Below are positions 6,593-14,564 of a stretch of 23,098 nt of DNA, in pieces. How positions within the stretch are numbered: position 1 is the first letter of the stretch; each line of letters begins with the position of its first letter. The DNA is from Prevotella sp. CAG:891 (GTDB taxonomy: Bacteria; Bacteroidota; Bacteroidia; Bacteroidales; Bacteroidaceae). The DNA is taken from the NCBI GenBank assembly GCA_000437675.1, contig FR901685.1:452-23549 (forward strand), given 5' to 3'. The notes under the pieces were generated by a model. The model did not search any database. It worked only from the letters and a program-made list of their open reading frames with translations, and was not told the DNA's origin. The translations under genes and the position numbers were made by a program.

Positions 6593-8323
6593 ATGAAAAA
6601 TCTTCGGTTTTTAATGTGTTTCGTGGTATGGCTGACTGCTGCAGCAGTTTGGGCTGACGAGGTAACGAACAGTTTGCCCCAAAGCCTCAGCCGGGTAACG
6701 CTGCTTGCCAACTTGAAGGCGGGCGACTACTACGCGGTGCTGAAAAACATGAATAAGGAGAACTACGAGCTGCTGGGCACGCACTATGCTTTCAAAGACA
6801 AGGGCTGCATGGCGGCCGGAAAGCGCGCAGAACCGACAGATAAACTGAAGGCAAGTATGACGGTGAAAACTGCGAAGGAACTGTGGCAGCTTACCGTGAA
6901 CGACAACGGACGGGTGATGCTGCGCAACGCGGAAACGGGACGCTATTTGGGAAGGGAGGCCAAGAACAGCGAGAGTCTGACCTTGCACGAGGTGCCGTCG
7001 GCGCTCTGCGAATGGGAACTGCGCGAAAGGGATAACGGCAGTTTCGACCTGGCTGTTGCGGGTACGAACCGGGTGCTTGAATACGGCTACCGAAGCGGAA
7101 AGGATGTGTTCAGCCTTTACGCGCAAAGTAGGCAGAAGGGCTTATGGCTGTACAGGCTGCCTACGCATTATGCCGACATCGAGGGCGAAGCTGCGGTGCC
7201 GGCCGATGGTTGCCGGGTGGCACTGTGCAACGCAGGCTGGGTGCGCTCGGCCGACGGTAAGGCTCTCAACACCGAGCATTACCGACTGACCGACGGCACG
7301 CTGGCTGAAATGCCGGGAGTGCAGGGGCTGACTTGCGAACGCTTGAACGAAACCGACTTTGCGCTGCGCGACGAGGGGGGAAGATTCCTGAACTACGCGC
7401 TACAAATGGGCAGCGAACGCTGCATTTGGCGGGTGGTGAACGGACAGGTGCGTACGGCTGAAGCAAAGGCGCGTTTCCTGTGTTTCGATGCGCAAACCAA
7501 ACGGTGGTTCGTCGCGAACGAAGAGGTAGCGCAAACGACGGCTTTGTTTGCAACGGTGGCTCCGGCGGCGGCAATGAGCGTCGACGACGAGGGCATTTGC
7601 CGTTTGTCGGGGGGATGGGATGCCGATGCATTGGCTGCCCTTGATTGCGAACGGGTGAACGTGCTGGACCTGACGGAGGCGGTGCTTCCGCGCAAGGCGC
7701 GGGGCTTCGAACGGCTGCCGGCCGAAAGGAATGTGCCGGTGTTTGTCAGAGAGGCCGACGGAGAGATGGCCAAGGCTATATGGCCGTTTGTTATTGGCTG
7801 CGGTGCAACGAACCGACTCTTGACGCGCTACGAATTGAAGGACCGAGGCGGCTTTGTGACGCACCGTTCTTTCAGTGCCGATGCGGGCATGCTGTCGTAC
7901 CGTCGTAAGGGGCCGAACGTGGCTTCGTGGCAAACGGTGTGTCTGCCTTTCGAGGTGGACAACCCGGGCATGCAGGTGGCTGAACTGACTGATTTCAGCA
8001 ACGGGGTGCTGTCCTTCGGGCTGGTAAAACGCCTGAAGGCGGGGGTGGCATACATTGTGTATGCTTCGGCCGATTTGTATTGGCGCAACGCTGCGTGTAC
8101 GGTGGTTGCTACGGCACAGTCGGGCAGGCTGCAGGGGTGTTTCACTCCGTGGATGGCTGCCGAGGGGGCTGCGTCTGCTTACTTGCTGCTACCGGAACAG
8201 AATGCTTTTGCAATGGCTCCGGGGGGTAGCACTTTGCCGCCTTTCCGCGCATTTCTGCGTGCGGACCAAACAAAGGGGCTGAAGAGGGCGCAGAAATTGC
8301 TGCGATTCAAAATTCCGAAATAA
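6593..8323 (+). CDS. Secreted protein of unknown function
   Basis: A 576-residue protein that I do not recognise as a named family. The N-terminus MKNLRFLMCFVVWLTAAAVWA is a clear signal peptide, with cleavage likely after WA at residue 21 and no lipobox cysteine. Residues about 40-190 contain short beta-rich units (GDYYAVLKNMN, NGRVMLRNAETGRYLG, CEWELRERDNGSFDL) that look like trefoil-type or lectin-like repeats often found in Bacteroidales surface proteins. Near the C-terminus ASWQTVCLPFEVDNPGMQV resembles a motif common in Bacteroidales exported hypotheticals. There is no transmembrane anchor and no obvious type IX sorting domain at the end (KLLRFKIPK). A periplasmic or surface location is inferred. 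No catalytic motif is seen. It could share a transcript with yaaA. Confidence 0.8.
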   Translation: MKNLRFLMCFVVWLTAAAVWADEVTNSLPQSLSRVTLLANLKAGDYYAVLKNMNKENYELLGTHYAFKDKGCMAAGKRAEPTDKLKASMTVKTAKELWQLTVNDNGRVMLRNAETGRYLGREAKNSESLTLHEVPSALCEWELRERDNGSFDLAVAGTNRVLEYGYRSGKDVFSLYAQSRQKGLWLYRLPTHYADIEGEAAVPADGCRVALCNAGWVRSADGKALNTEHYRLTDGTLAEMPGVQGLTCERLNETDFALRDEGGRFLNYALQMGSERCIWRVVNGQVRTAEAKARFLCFDAQTKRWFVANEEVAQTTALFATVAPAAAMSVDDEGICRLSGGWDADALAALDCERVNVLDLTEAVLPRKARGFERLPAERNVPVFVREADGEMAKAIWPFVIGCGATNRLLTRYELKDRGGFVTHRSFSADAGMLSYRRKGPNVASWQTVCLPFEVDNPGMQVAELTDFSNGVLSFGLVKRLKAGVAYIVYASADLYWRNAACTVVATAQSGRLQGCFTPWMAAEGAASAYLLLPEQNAFAMAPGGSTLPPFRAFLRADQTKGLKRAQKLLRFKIPK

Positions 8324-8357
8324 CGAACTCGATGAAAGCAGAAGAGGGATTGACCCT

Positions 8358-8396
8358 GACACTGACCGGACAGAAGCGATATGGACACTGACCGGA
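8358..8396 (+). repeat. 13-bp direct repeat, two copies
   Basis: GACACTGACCGGA occurs at 8358-8370 and again at 8384-8396, a period of 26. It fills part of the 132-nt spacer between the secreted-protein and membrane-protein genes. It has no known role. Confidence 0.5.
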
Positions 8397-8455
8397 AACG
8401 GAGGAAGCTGTGGACATCGAGAATGGTTTCTAACTGATTTCAACGAACACGACTG

Positions 8456-9136
8456 ATGATTATGAAAAAATACTTACACTCCACCTTACACGGCAAAAGC
8501 TCGTGTGGAACTTCGACGGACGAGGGCGAATGGGCGCAGAATCCGGATTTCGAAAATGCGCGACTGATTGGATATTTCCGCATTGCGCGACTGAAATTCC
8601 TGTCTTTTTCGGGCTTGTTTGGCTTGGGCGTGATATGGTTCGGGCTGATGTATCTGCTTCACATGGATGAGGGCATACGCACTTTCGATTTGCTGAAAAT
8701 TGCGTTGCTGCTGATGATGGGTTGTTTGGCGCACTTGTGCTGGCGTGCCATGCTGGTGGTTGAAAAAGCGCTGATTCTGCGACAGGGCGACGCGGCACCG
8801 AGGGTGAAACACGCCATTTGCTTTTGTCACCTTTCGTCGTTCATGGTGTCGCTGTTGGCGGCAGTGGCAGTGTATGGTTGGCTGTCGGGCAAGGAACTTA
8901 CGCTGTGGGCTATGTTTGTGGCGCCTACGGTGTTTGTGGCGGTGTTCAAGGTGCTGATGATTGAGCATACAAAGCGCATTCTGCAATGGTTCGACAGTGA
9001 GTCGGGGCAGATTATTTATCCGCTGAATGAACGCAAGGGACTTTCGCAAAAGTCGCACCGCATCATCTCGACTATTTATTGGTTCTTCGTTTTTACTTAC
9101 GTGCTGGTGGGCATCGTGCTGTATAACCTTTGGTAA
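8456..9136 (+). CDS. Five-helix integral membrane protein of unknown function
   Basis: A 226-residue protein (224 if the second ATG at 8462 is used; the two starts cannot be separated). After a polar N-terminal region of about 45 residues, hydrophobic segments appear near 47-67 (FLSFSGLFGLGVIWFGLMYLL), 79-100, 122-143 (SSFMVSLLAAVAVYGWL), 148-168 (LWAMFVAPTVFVAVFKVLMI) and 205-226 (IYWFFVFTYVLVGIVLYNLW). The last helix runs to the C-terminus. No transporter, kinase or enzyme motif is evident, and I do not recognise the family. An inner-membrane location follows from the helices. Expression is probably ended by the terminator at 9385-9432, although the 23-bp repeat array lies in between. Confidence 0.75.
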   Translation: MIMKKYLHSTLHGKSSCGTSTDEGEWAQNPDFENARLIGYFRIARLKFLSFSGLFGLGVIWFGLMYLLHMDEGIRTFDLLKIALLLMMGCLAHLCWRAMLVVEKALILRQGDAAPRVKHAICFCHLSSFMVSLLAAVAVYGWLSGKELTLWAMFVAPTVFVAVFKVLMIEHTKRILQWFDSESGQIIYPLNERKGLSQKSHRIISTIYWFFVFTYVLVGIVLYNLW

Positions 9137-9172
9137 AACCTTTGATAACTTTGCACTCCGTCATCGGCTTTT

Positions 9173-9359
9173 ATAGCCCTTTGTCACGCGTTTCCATAGC
9201 CCTTATCACGCGCTTCCATAGCCCTTTATCACACGCTTCCATAGCCCTTTCATAACCCTTTATCACACGCTTTCATAACCTCTTGTCATAGGCTTTCATA
9301 ACCTTTTGTCATAGGCTTCCAGCACCTCTTGTCATAAGCTTTCAGCACCTCCTGCGCAC
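9173..9359. repeat. 23-bp tandem repeat array, about eight degenerate units
   Basis: Units begin at 9173, 9196, 9218, 9241 (cut to 11 nt), 9252, 9275, 9298, 9321 and 9344 (partial). The consensus is ATARCCYTTTRTCAYRNGCTTYC. Units drift in order: the early ones end CACGCGYTTCC, the later ones CATAGGCTTYC, so the array grew by local duplication. A diverged leading copy (GTCATCGGCTTTT) precedes it. The period is not a multiple of three, and no reading frame is kept through it. It lies between the membrane-protein gene and its terminator. Confidence 0.85.
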
Positions 9360-9384
9360 AGTCACAGTGCGGCTGCTTACACAG

Positions 9385-9432
9385 AAAGAAAGCGGTTAGT
9401 GGATTATCCAGTTCACTAACCGCTTTCTTTTT
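9385..9432 (+). terminator. Strong Rho-independent terminator, 17-bp perfect stem
   Basis: Bases 9385-9401 (AAAGAAAGCGGTTAGTG) pair perfectly with 9414-9430 around a 12-nt loop, followed by T-rich sequence on the plus strand. It is the only good stop signal for plus-strand transcription before it would run against rpoC. Confidence 0.85.
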
Positions 9433-9605
9433 ATTTGTTTGCGCCATTCTCGAATCAATGCCAATTCTCGTCATTAACAATTTCTCTAACAAATGCAAAA
9501 TTCAGTACTCCCCTCATGCGTTTGCAGCAGGGCGGAATACTTGTGCGCGTTTCCGCATTTGTGGTGATTTTGAAAGCATTGATTTTCAGCGATTCCGCGC
9601 TTCTT

Positions 9606-9710
9606 CAAACTAGCTCGGAACTATTTTCAACTAGCTCGGAACTAATTCACACTAGCTCGGAACTAATTTGCACAAGTTCGGAACTAATTTGCACAAGTTC
9701 GGAGGTAATT
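9606..9710. repeat. 21-bp tandem repeat, five units with an internal dyad
   Basis: Units start at 9606, 9627, 9648, 9669 and 9690, each exactly 21 nt. The core is ACTAGCTCGGAACTAATT or ACAAGTTCGGAACTAATT. The last two units contain or approach AGTTC-G-GAACT, a perfect dyad, and the first three differ from it by one base. Because 21 is divisible by three, the array reads as a TSSEL(I/F)x heptad inside an open frame at 9435-9755. That frame has no other protein-like feature, so I treat this as a DNA repeat. Confidence 0.85.
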
Positions 9711-9934
9711 TCAAAGAAAAGCCGGTTAGTAACGCAGGCACTTGGAAGGAGATGAAAAACATTGGATTATTTTTAACAGATATTTACCCACATCACTGCT
9801 TACGGTTTAACATTTTTCTAAATCAGCGAAAATGATTTTGAATACTCACTGATAGCCTATTGATGGGCATTTTATAACTGAAAATAGACTGAGCGGATAT
9901 TGATTTTGGTGAAACTTGGGGCGGCGATAAGGGC
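9711..9934. other. AT-rich interval without a recognisable gene
   Basis: This stretch, from the 21-bp array to the rpoC terminator, has no coding frame with protein-like features. The only structure seen is a weak hairpin near 9820-9839 (AAATCA paired with TGATTT). No promoter element was found. Confidence 0.5.
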
Positions 9935-9982
9935 AAAAAAAAATCCTTGCAGCTGTTCAAAAACTTGAACGCTGCAAGGATT
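9935..9982 (-). terminator. rpoC terminator
   Basis: On the minus strand AATCCTTGCAGC pairs with GCTGCAAGGATT, and an inner GTTCAAG/TTGAAC stem extends the helix, leaving a very small loop and one bulged base. A run of nine U follows (the A-tract at 935-943 of the 9 kb block, plus strand). It ends the tuf-to-rpoC cluster 89 nt past the rpoC stop codon. Confidence 0.9.
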
Positions 9983-10070
9983 CTTATCAGTCGTGTAAGT
10001 GAATTGCCGTGGAGCTTTGCCTGGCCTTTTAGCTTGCGCTTAAGGGGGCGCGGCTGCGGCAATCAACCGT

Positions 10071-13000
10071 TTATTCGTTTTCAGCTTCTTTAGCTGCCTG
10101 GGCTTTTTCCCATTCCTGACGGTCGGCAACTACGATGCGATTGAACTCGCGCAAACCGGTACCGGCGGGGATGAGATGACCGCAGATTACGTTTTCCTTC
10201 ATACCTTCGAGGTAGTCGACCTTACCGCTGATGGCAGCTTCGTTGAGCACCTTGGTGGTTTCCTGGAAGGATGCGGCCGACATGAAGCTCTTGGTTTGCA
10301 GAGCGGCACGGGTGATACCCTGAAGAATCTGGGTAGAGGTGGCGGCCACGGCATCGCGTACCTTGACGAGCTTGAGGTCACGGCGCTTGAGCTGTGAGTT
10401 TTCGTCGCGGAGCTTGCGGGCGGTTACAATCATACCCTTCTTCATGGTTTCGCTGTCGCCAGCGTCAACCACAACTTTCTTACCCCAGATGCGGTCGTTC
10501 TCTTCGGCAAAGTCGAGCTTGTCGACAATTTGCTGTTCGAGGAAGCGGGTATCGCCGGGTTCGTTGATCTGTACCTTGCGCATCATCTGACGTACAATCA
10601 CTTCGAAGTGCTTGTCGTTGATCTTTACACCCTGCAAACGGTAAACGTCCTGTACTTCGTTAACAATGTATTCCTGTACGGCGGTGGGACCCTTGATGGC
10701 GAGGATGTCGCCGGGGGTGATTGAACCGTCGGACAGAGGAGTACCGGCACGAACGTAGTCGTTTTCCTGAACCAGAATCTGCTTTGACAGGGGTACGAGG
10801 TACTTCTTAATTTCGCCCAATTTTGAGGTGACAATGATTTCGCGGTGGCCACGTTTTACGTTACCCATTGAAATTTCACCGTCGATTTCGCTAACCACAG
10901 CGGGGTTGCTCGGGTTGCGGGCTTCGAACAGCTCGGTTACACGGGGGAGACCACCGGTGATGTCACCGGCTTTACCTACGACACGAGGAATCTTGATGAG
11001 GACTTCACCGGCTGCCAACTTCTGTCCGTCTTCGACCACGATGTGACCGTTGATGGGGAAGCTGTAGGTGCGGAGCACTTCGCCGTCGTCGCCAATGATG
11101 TGTGCGGTGGGCACGTGGCTCTTGTCTTTCGACTCGATTACGATGCGTTCGCGCAAACCGGTGGCTTCGTCTTCTTCAACACGGTAGCTGATACCTTCGG
11201 TTACGTTTTCGAACTGGATGGTACCTGCATTTTCGGTTACGATTACGGCGTTGAAGGGGTCCCACTTGGCAATTACGGTGCCCTTTTCTACCTTCTGACG
11301 GTCGTCAACATAGATGACTGAACCGTAGGGTACGTTCTGGGTCGAAAGGATGATGCCGGTGTTTTCGTCGATAAAGCGTACTTCGGCCAGACGACCTACA
11401 ACCACCTTACCGGGGTTCTCGGGATTGTCTGAGGCGTTGTCGGCTCCGGGAAGGAGGTCAACGGTACGGAGTTCTTCGAATTCAACGCGGCAGTCGCTCT
11501 TGGCAACGATGGTGGCGTTGGCTGCGGCATTCGATGCAATACCACCGGCGTGGAAGGTACGGAGTGTAAGCTGCGTACCAGGCTCACCAATTGACTGGGC
11601 GGCAATCACACCGACGGCTTCGCCCTTCTGTACCATGCGGCTGGTGGCGAGGTTGCGGCCGTAGCACTTCATGCAGACACCGTGCTTGCTTTCGCAGGTG
11701 AGCACTGAACGAATTTCAACGCTTTCGATGGGCGATGCTTCGATTTCGGCTGCAATGGCTTCGGTAATTTCCTCACCGGCTGCAATGATGAGCTTGCCAG
11801 TGGTGGGGTGTATGATGTCGTGAACAGACACACGGCCCAAAATACGCTCGCTGAGTGAAGAGATGATTTCGTCACCATCCTTCAATGCAGTGCAAACGAG
11901 GCCGCGGAGGGTTCCACAGTCTTCTTCAGTAATGATTACGTCGTGCGAAACGTCGACCAAACGACGGGTAAGGTAACCGGCGTCGGCCGTCTTCAGTGCG
12001 GTATCGGCCAAACCCTTACGTGCACCGTGGGTTGAGATAAAGTACTCAAGCACGGACATACCTTCCTTAAAGTTAGAAAGAATCGGGTTTTCGATAATCT
12101 GGGCACCTTCGGCACCTGCTTTCTGAGGCTTGGCCATCAAACCACGCATACCGGCAAGCTGGGCAATCTGATCGGCCGAACCACGGGCTCCTGAGTCGAG
12201 CATCATGAACACGGCGTTGAAACCTTGGTCGGCTTCGGTCATCTGCTTCATGAGGGTCTTCTTCAGGTCGGTGTTGACGTGGGTCCAGGTATCAATTACT
12301 TGGTTGTAACGTTCGTTGTCGGTGATGAAACCCATGTTATAGTTCATGGTAATCTGATCGATTTCATCATTACCGCGCTTCACGATGTCTTTCTTCTCGG
12401 TGGGGATGATAATATCGTCGAGGTTGAACGACAAACCACCTTCGTAGGCCTTACGATAACCAAGGTTCTTGATACCGTCGAGGAATTCGCAGGCACGGGC
12501 CATACCCACGGTCTTGATAACGAGGGTGATGACGTCGCGGAGTGACTTCTTCGAAATTACCTTGTTAACGTAACCGCATTCGTAAGGAATGATTTCGTTG
12601 ACAATAACACGACCTACTGAGGTTTCAACCAGGTGCTTACACATTTGTCCGGCTTCGTTGACGTCGTCAACCATTACCTTGACGGGAGCGTGTACGTCGA
12701 CGCGCTTTTCGTTGAAGGCGATGAGGGCTTCTTCGGGTCCGTAGAAGGTGAGGCCGGTTCCCTTTGCTCCGGGACGGAGCTTGGTGATATAGTACAAACC
12801 GAGCACCATATCCTGTGAGGGCACGGTGATAGGTGCACCGTTGGCGGGGTTCAGAATGTTGTGGCTCTGGAGCATGAGCATCTGGGCTTCGAGCACGGCT
12901 TCATTACCCAAAGGAAGGTGAACGGCCATCTGGTCACCGTCGAAGTCGGCGTTGAACGCGGTACATGCCAACGGGTGGAGCTGAATGGCTTTACCTTCAA

Positions 13001-14357
13001 TCATCTTGGGCTGGAAGGCCTGAATACCCAAACGGTGAAGGGTCGGTGCACGGTTGAGCAACACGGGGTGACCCATCATGACGTGCTCAAGGATGTCCCA
13101 GATAACGGGCTCGCGACGGTCGACAATCTTCTTGGCGCTCTTTACCGTCTTCACAATGCCGCGCTCAATGAGCTTGCGGATGATGAACGGCTTGTAAAGC
13201 TCGGCGGCCATGAGCTTGGGCAGACCGCACTCGCCCATCTTAAGTTCGGGACCTACAACGATTACCGAACGGGCTGAGTAGTCGACACGCTTACCGAGAA
13301 GGTTCTGACGGAAACGGCCTTGCTTACCCTTGAGTGAGTCTGAAAGTGACTTGAGCGGACGGTTGCTGTCGCTCTTTACGGCTGAACTCTTGCGTGAGTT
13401 GTCGAAAAGGCTGTCAACTGACTCCTGAAGCATACGTTTTTCGTTACGCAGAATCACTTCGGGGGCCTTGATTTCGAGCAGTCGCTTCAAACGGTTGTTG
13501 CGGATGAGAACGCGACGGTAAAGGTCGTTCAGGTCGGAGGTGGCGAAACGTCCACCATCCAGGGGTACGAGCGGACGCAAATCGGGCGGAGTGACGGGGA
13601 TTACCTTCATAATCATCCACTCGGGCTTGTTGCGTTCGCGGCTTGAACGGAACGATTCTACTACCTGCAAACGCTTGAGGGCTTCGTTCTTGCGCTGTAC
13701 AGACGAGTCGCTGTTGGCGCGGTCGCGAAGTTCGTACGACAGGGCATCGAGGTCGATGCGGGTGAGCAGGTCGTAAATGGCCTCGGCACCCATTTTGGCG
13801 ATAAACTTATTGGGGTCAGAGTCCTCGAGGTACTGGTTTTCCTTCGGCAAACGCTTGAGGCAATCCAGGTATTCGTCCTCGGTGAGGAGGTCGTTCTGCG
13901 CAAAGTCTTCGGCCAAAGGTCCGGGCTGAATAACTACGTAACGCTCGTAATATATAATGCTGTCGAGTTTCTTGGTCGGAATACCGAGCAGGTAACCCAT
14001 TTTGTTGGGCAACGAACGGAAATACCAGATGTGTGCAACGGGCACTACAAGCTGAATATGTCCGGCACGCTCGCGGCGTACTTTCTTTTCGGTTACTTCA
14101 ACACCGCAACGGTTGCAGACGATGCCTTTGTAACGGATGCGCTTGTACTTTCCGCAGTGGCATTCGTAGTCCTTGGTCGGACCGAAAATGCGTTCGCAGA
14201 ACAAGCCGTCACGCTCGGGTTTATAGGTTCGGTAGTTGATTGTTTCGGGCTTCAACACCTCGCCATACGAATTAGCCATGATTTCCTCGGGTGAGGCCAA
14301 ACCGATGGTTATTTTCGTAAAGTTACTCTTTATCTTATTATCTCTTTTAAATGCCAT
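10071..14357 (-). CDS. rpoC: DNA-directed RNA polymerase subunit beta'
   Basis: The product (1428 residues, normal for Bacteroidales) forms the catalytic half of RNA polymerase with RpoB. The N-terminal zinc site is visible as CHCGK (Cys66, Cys68) and CNRCG (Cys81, Cys84). The catalytic loop NADFDGDQ is at 469-476, with Asp471, Asp473 and Asp475 binding the active-site magnesium. The bridge-helix region reads SGARGSADQIAQLAGMRGLM, and the trigger-loop region contains STHGARKGLADTALKTADAG. The second zinc site has CGTLRGLVC and CESKHGVCMKCYG. The C-terminal GEAVGVIAAQSIGEPGTQLT block is intact. It follows rpoB after a 207-nt spacer and is the last gene of the cluster. No frameshift or insertion is seen. 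Confidence 0.98.
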   Translation of the reverse strand: MAFKRDNKIKSNFTKITIGLASPEEIMANSYGEVLKPETINYRTYKPERDGLFCERIFGPTKDYECHCGKYKRIRYKGIVCNRCGVEVTEKKVRRERAGHIQLVVPVAHIWYFRSLPNKMGYLLGIPTKKLDSIIYYERYVVIQPGPLAEDFAQNDLLTEDEYLDCLKRLPKENQYLEDSDPNKFIAKMGAEAIYDLLTRIDLDALSYELRDRANSDSSVQRKNEALKRLQVVESFRSSRERNKPEWMIMKVIPVTPPDLRPLVPLDGGRFATSDLNDLYRRVLIRNNRLKRLLEIKAPEVILRNEKRMLQESVDSLFDNSRKSSAVKSDSNRPLKSLSDSLKGKQGRFRQNLLGKRVDYSARSVIVVGPELKMGECGLPKLMAAELYKPFIIRKLIERGIVKTVKSAKKIVDRREPVIWDILEHVMMGHPVLLNRAPTLHRLGIQAFQPKMIEGKAIQLHPLACTAFNADFDGDQMAVHLPLGNEAVLEAQMLMLQSHNILNPANGAPITVPSQDMVLGLYYITKLRPGAKGTGLTFYGPEEALIAFNEKRVDVHAPVKVMVDDVNEAGQMCKHLVETSVGRVIVNEIIPYECGYVNKVISKKSLRDVITLVIKTVGMARACEFLDGIKNLGYRKAYEGGLSFNLDDIIIPTEKKDIVKRGNDEIDQITMNYNMGFITDNERYNQVIDTWTHVNTDLKKTLMKQMTEADQGFNAVFMMLDSGARGSADQIAQLAGMRGLMAKPQKAGAEGAQIIENPILSNFKEGMSVLEYFISTHGARKGLADTALKTADAGYLTRRLVDVSHDVIITEEDCGTLRGLVCTALKDGDEIISSLSERILGRVSVHDIIHPTTGKLIIAAGEEITEAIAAEIEASPIESVEIRSVLTCESKHGVCMKCYGRNLATSRMVQKGEAVGVIAAQSIGEPGTQLTLRTFHAGGIASNAAANATIVAKSDCRVEFEELRTVDLLPGADNASDNPENPGKVVVGRLAEVRFIDENTGIILSTQNVPYGSVIYVDDRQKVEKGTVIAKWDPFNAVIVTENAGTIQFENVTEGISYRVEEDEATGLRERIVIESKDKSHVPTAHIIGDDGEVLRTYSFPINGHIVVEDGQKLAAGEVLIKIPRVVGKAGDITGGLPRVTELFEARNPSNPAVVSEIDGEISMGNVKRGHREIIVTSKLGEIKKYLVPLSKQILVQENDYVRAGTPLSDGSITPGDILAIKGPTAVQEYIVNEVQDVYRLQGVKINDKHFEVIVRQMMRKVQINEPGDTRFLEQQIVDKLDFAEENDRIWGKKVVVDAGDSETMKKGMIVTARKLRDENSQLKRRDLKLVKVRDAVAATSTQILQGITRAALQTKSFMSAASFQETTKVLNEAAISGKVDYLEGMKENVICGHLIPAGTGLREFNRIVVADRQEWEKAQAAKEAENE

Positions 14358-14564
14358 GTTCTAAGGAATGAAAAGATGATGGGAGTGATTATTAGAATCT
14401 GAATGATTTTTCCCAGACTCTGAAGTCGGGACATGCTCTGCGGCTCTGGTTCGAAATTTCCTCCCTTTGTTTCCCGCCCTGGTTCGGCAACATGACCTGA
14501 CCGCAGTACGGAAAACAAATGGGAAGATAACCTTTATATGCCGGAAAAGCATTCATACAGTTTC
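14358..14564 (-). other. rpoB-rpoC spacer, 207 nt
   Basis: This gap is longer than the other spacers in the cluster except the rplL-rpoB one. On the minus strand a short hairpin (CCC.GACT paired with AGTC.GGG, near 14412-14431) is followed by AAAAATC rather than a U-tract, so it is not a classical terminator. No TAnnTTTG element or small gene was found. Confidence 0.5.

Noticed and set aside
9173..9710. CRISPR array
   Set aside because: Repeats are directly adjacent with no unique spacers, units are degenerate, and there are no cas genes in the window.
9435..9755. 106-codon open frame with TSSEL heptads
   Set aside because: Its only feature is the 21-bp array, which is a multiple of three. 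The flanking sequence is not protein-like, and it starts at the edge of a terminator. Kept only as a repeat.
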